Of a stretch of DNA of 6,291 nt, positions 5,949 through 6,291 are shown one piece after another. Numbering within the stretch: the stretch's first letter is position 1; each line of letters begins with the position of its first letter. This stretch comes from JAAERC01 sp032123495 (lineage in GTDB: Bacteria > Zixibacteria > MSB-5A5 > GN15 > PGXB01). A program made the translations under genes and the position numbers. The notes beneath the pieces are model-generated. The model worked only from the letters and a program-made list of their open reading frames with translations, did not search any database and was not told where the DNA came from. The DNA lies in the NCBI GenBank assembly GCA_032123495.1, contig JAQBFG010000160.1, positions 1 through 6,291 on the forward strand. Direction: 5' to 3'.

Positions 5949-5995
5949 GTCGTTGCGAAAATGGGTTCCCTCCTTCAAAGGACAGGCGTTTTGCC
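5949..5995. repeat. Composite repeat: element left end fused to 38-base direct repeat, copy 2
   Basis: GTCGTTGCGAA (5949-5959) matches the left end of the element at 5580-5590 with one change. It runs directly into the second copy of the 38-base repeat (5958-5995), showing that the modules are combined in different orders. Confidence 0.65.
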
Positions 5996-6041
5996 AAAAC
6001 AGGTTTTTTGGCCGATAAATGTGTAGTAAAATTGTAATTTT

Positions 6042-6073
6042 CTATTTCTGTATAATCGCTCATATACAGATAG
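6042..6073. repeat. AT-rich hairpin
   Basis: CTGTATA (6048-6054) pairs with TATACAG (6063-6069), and CTAT (6042-6045) pairs with ATAG (6070-6073) past a two-T bulge, giving 11 pairs with an 8-base loop. The sequence is AT-rich, so chance is a real possibility. Its left arm contains TATAAT (6051-6056), but no fitting -35 box. Confidence 0.45.
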
Positions 6074-6126
6074 GTACGGATATAAATCAAGTGTGATTTG
6101 GTGGGGAAAGTGTTAGTGGTAGGTCA

Positions 6127-6163
6127 TGGACCCGTGCCGTAGGTCCAGAACAATGAACGGCGC
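6127..6163 (+). ncRNA. Candidate H-type pseudoknot in a GC-richer block
   Basis: Stem 1 is TGGACC (6127-6132) with GGTCCA (6142-6147), 6 pairs. Stem 2 is GTGCCGT (6134-6140) with ACGGCGC (6157-6163), 7 pairs including one G-T. The 5' arm of stem 2 lies in the loop of stem 1, so the two interlock. The connecting loops are 1, 1 and 9 bases, which suits H-type geometry. The block (about 6104-6170) is GC-richer than its flanks. GTCA (6123-6126) and TGAC (6167-6170) could close the whole. That it is an RNA at all is inference; competing pairings exist. Confidence 0.3.
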
Positions 6164-6182
6164 TCCTGACATATTAATATTA

Positions 6183-6209
6183 TTGACACATCATATATCA
6201 TTTTATAGA
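6183..6209 (+). promoter_or_regulatory. Possible promoter pointing off the right edge
   Basis: TTGACA (6183-6188) is a consensus -35 box and TATAGA (6204-6209) follows at a short 15-base spacing. A ribosome-site-like GGGAGA at 6233-6238 follows, but no start codon comes before the window ends. This is a weak call in AT-rich sequence. Confidence 0.25.
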
Positions 6210-6240
6210 TTGTAAAATGTATAAATAACAAAGGGAGATT

Positions 6241-6284
6241 CCCACAGCCCTTCGTTTATCTCAGGATTTACAACAAGCTGTGGG
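6241..6284. repeat. Inverted repeat CCCACAGC/GCTGTGGG at the right edge
   Basis: CCCACAGC (6241-6248) and GCTGTGGG (6277-6284) are exact reverse complements separated by 28 bases. It stands only a few bases from the window end, so the full extent is unknown. It could be a dispersed repeat or the end of a small mobile element; no flanking duplication can be seen. Confidence 0.55.
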
Positions 6285-6291
6285 CTACCCC

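Larger units (their letters stand above)
5506..6291. other. Long non-coding, repeat-rich region
   Basis: No credible gene is present in these 786 bases on either strand. Open frames here begin inside a tRNA or are made of the repeat units, lack ribosome sites and resemble no family. The region holds two copies of a perfect 10-pair hairpin, a 38-base direct repeat, several partial copies of a module ending in GTGGCAATCTC, and further hairpins to the right edge. The stretches 5506-5579 and 5661-5756 show only AT-rich sequence. Confidence 0.75.

Noticed and set aside
5580..5995. CRISPR array
   Set aside because: The repeats differ in kind and spacing, with only two or three copies of each module and no regular spacers.
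5426..5995. tRNA-associated integration site (att)
   Set aside because: No copy of the tRNA 3' end is repeated downstream and no integrase gene is in the window.

Overview
The window suggests a moderately AT-rich, diderm (Gram-negative-type) bacterium. Evidence for an outer membrane or periplasm is a lipobox lipoprotein, two proteins with cleavable signal peptides, and a peptidase carrying a beta-barrel-like N-terminal domain. The quinone methyltransferase indicates respiratory menaquinone or ubiquinone. The tRNA genes carry no encoded CCA. I suspect an uncultured FCB-superphylum-like lineage, for example a Zixibacteria-type organism. That is an impression from gene style and repeat style, not a proven placement.

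Layout: (1) 1-1623, minus strand, the 5' 541 codons of an SppA-like (S49) peptidase gene that runs off the left edge. (2) 1624-1763, a divergent promoter region. (3) 1764-2495, plus strand, a UbiE/MenG methyltransferase. (4) 2646-4532, plus strand, an exported M3 oligoendopeptidase F, followed by a strong intrinsic terminator. (5) 4703-5206, plus strand, a lipid-anchored FKBP-type prolyl isomerase, followed by a second hairpin. (6) 5347-5498, a tandem pair of lysine tRNAs with anticodons TTT and CTT behind a stable-RNA-type promoter. (7) 5506-6291, about 790 bases with no credible gene but full of inverted and direct repeats and one possible pseudoknot.

The three right-hand units each have their own promoter and terminator signals, so this is a row of single-gene transcription units rather than one operon. 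Three of the four proteins act in or beyond the inner membrane and deal with protein folding or peptide breakdown: a signal-peptide-peptidase relative, an oligopeptidase that could finish off its products, and a foldase. The methyltransferase is a metabolic housekeeping gene among them.

The most unusual material is the repeat cluster after the tRNAs and the barrel-plus-S49 fusion at the left edge. Family assignments rest on motif recognition by eye; no database search was possible.
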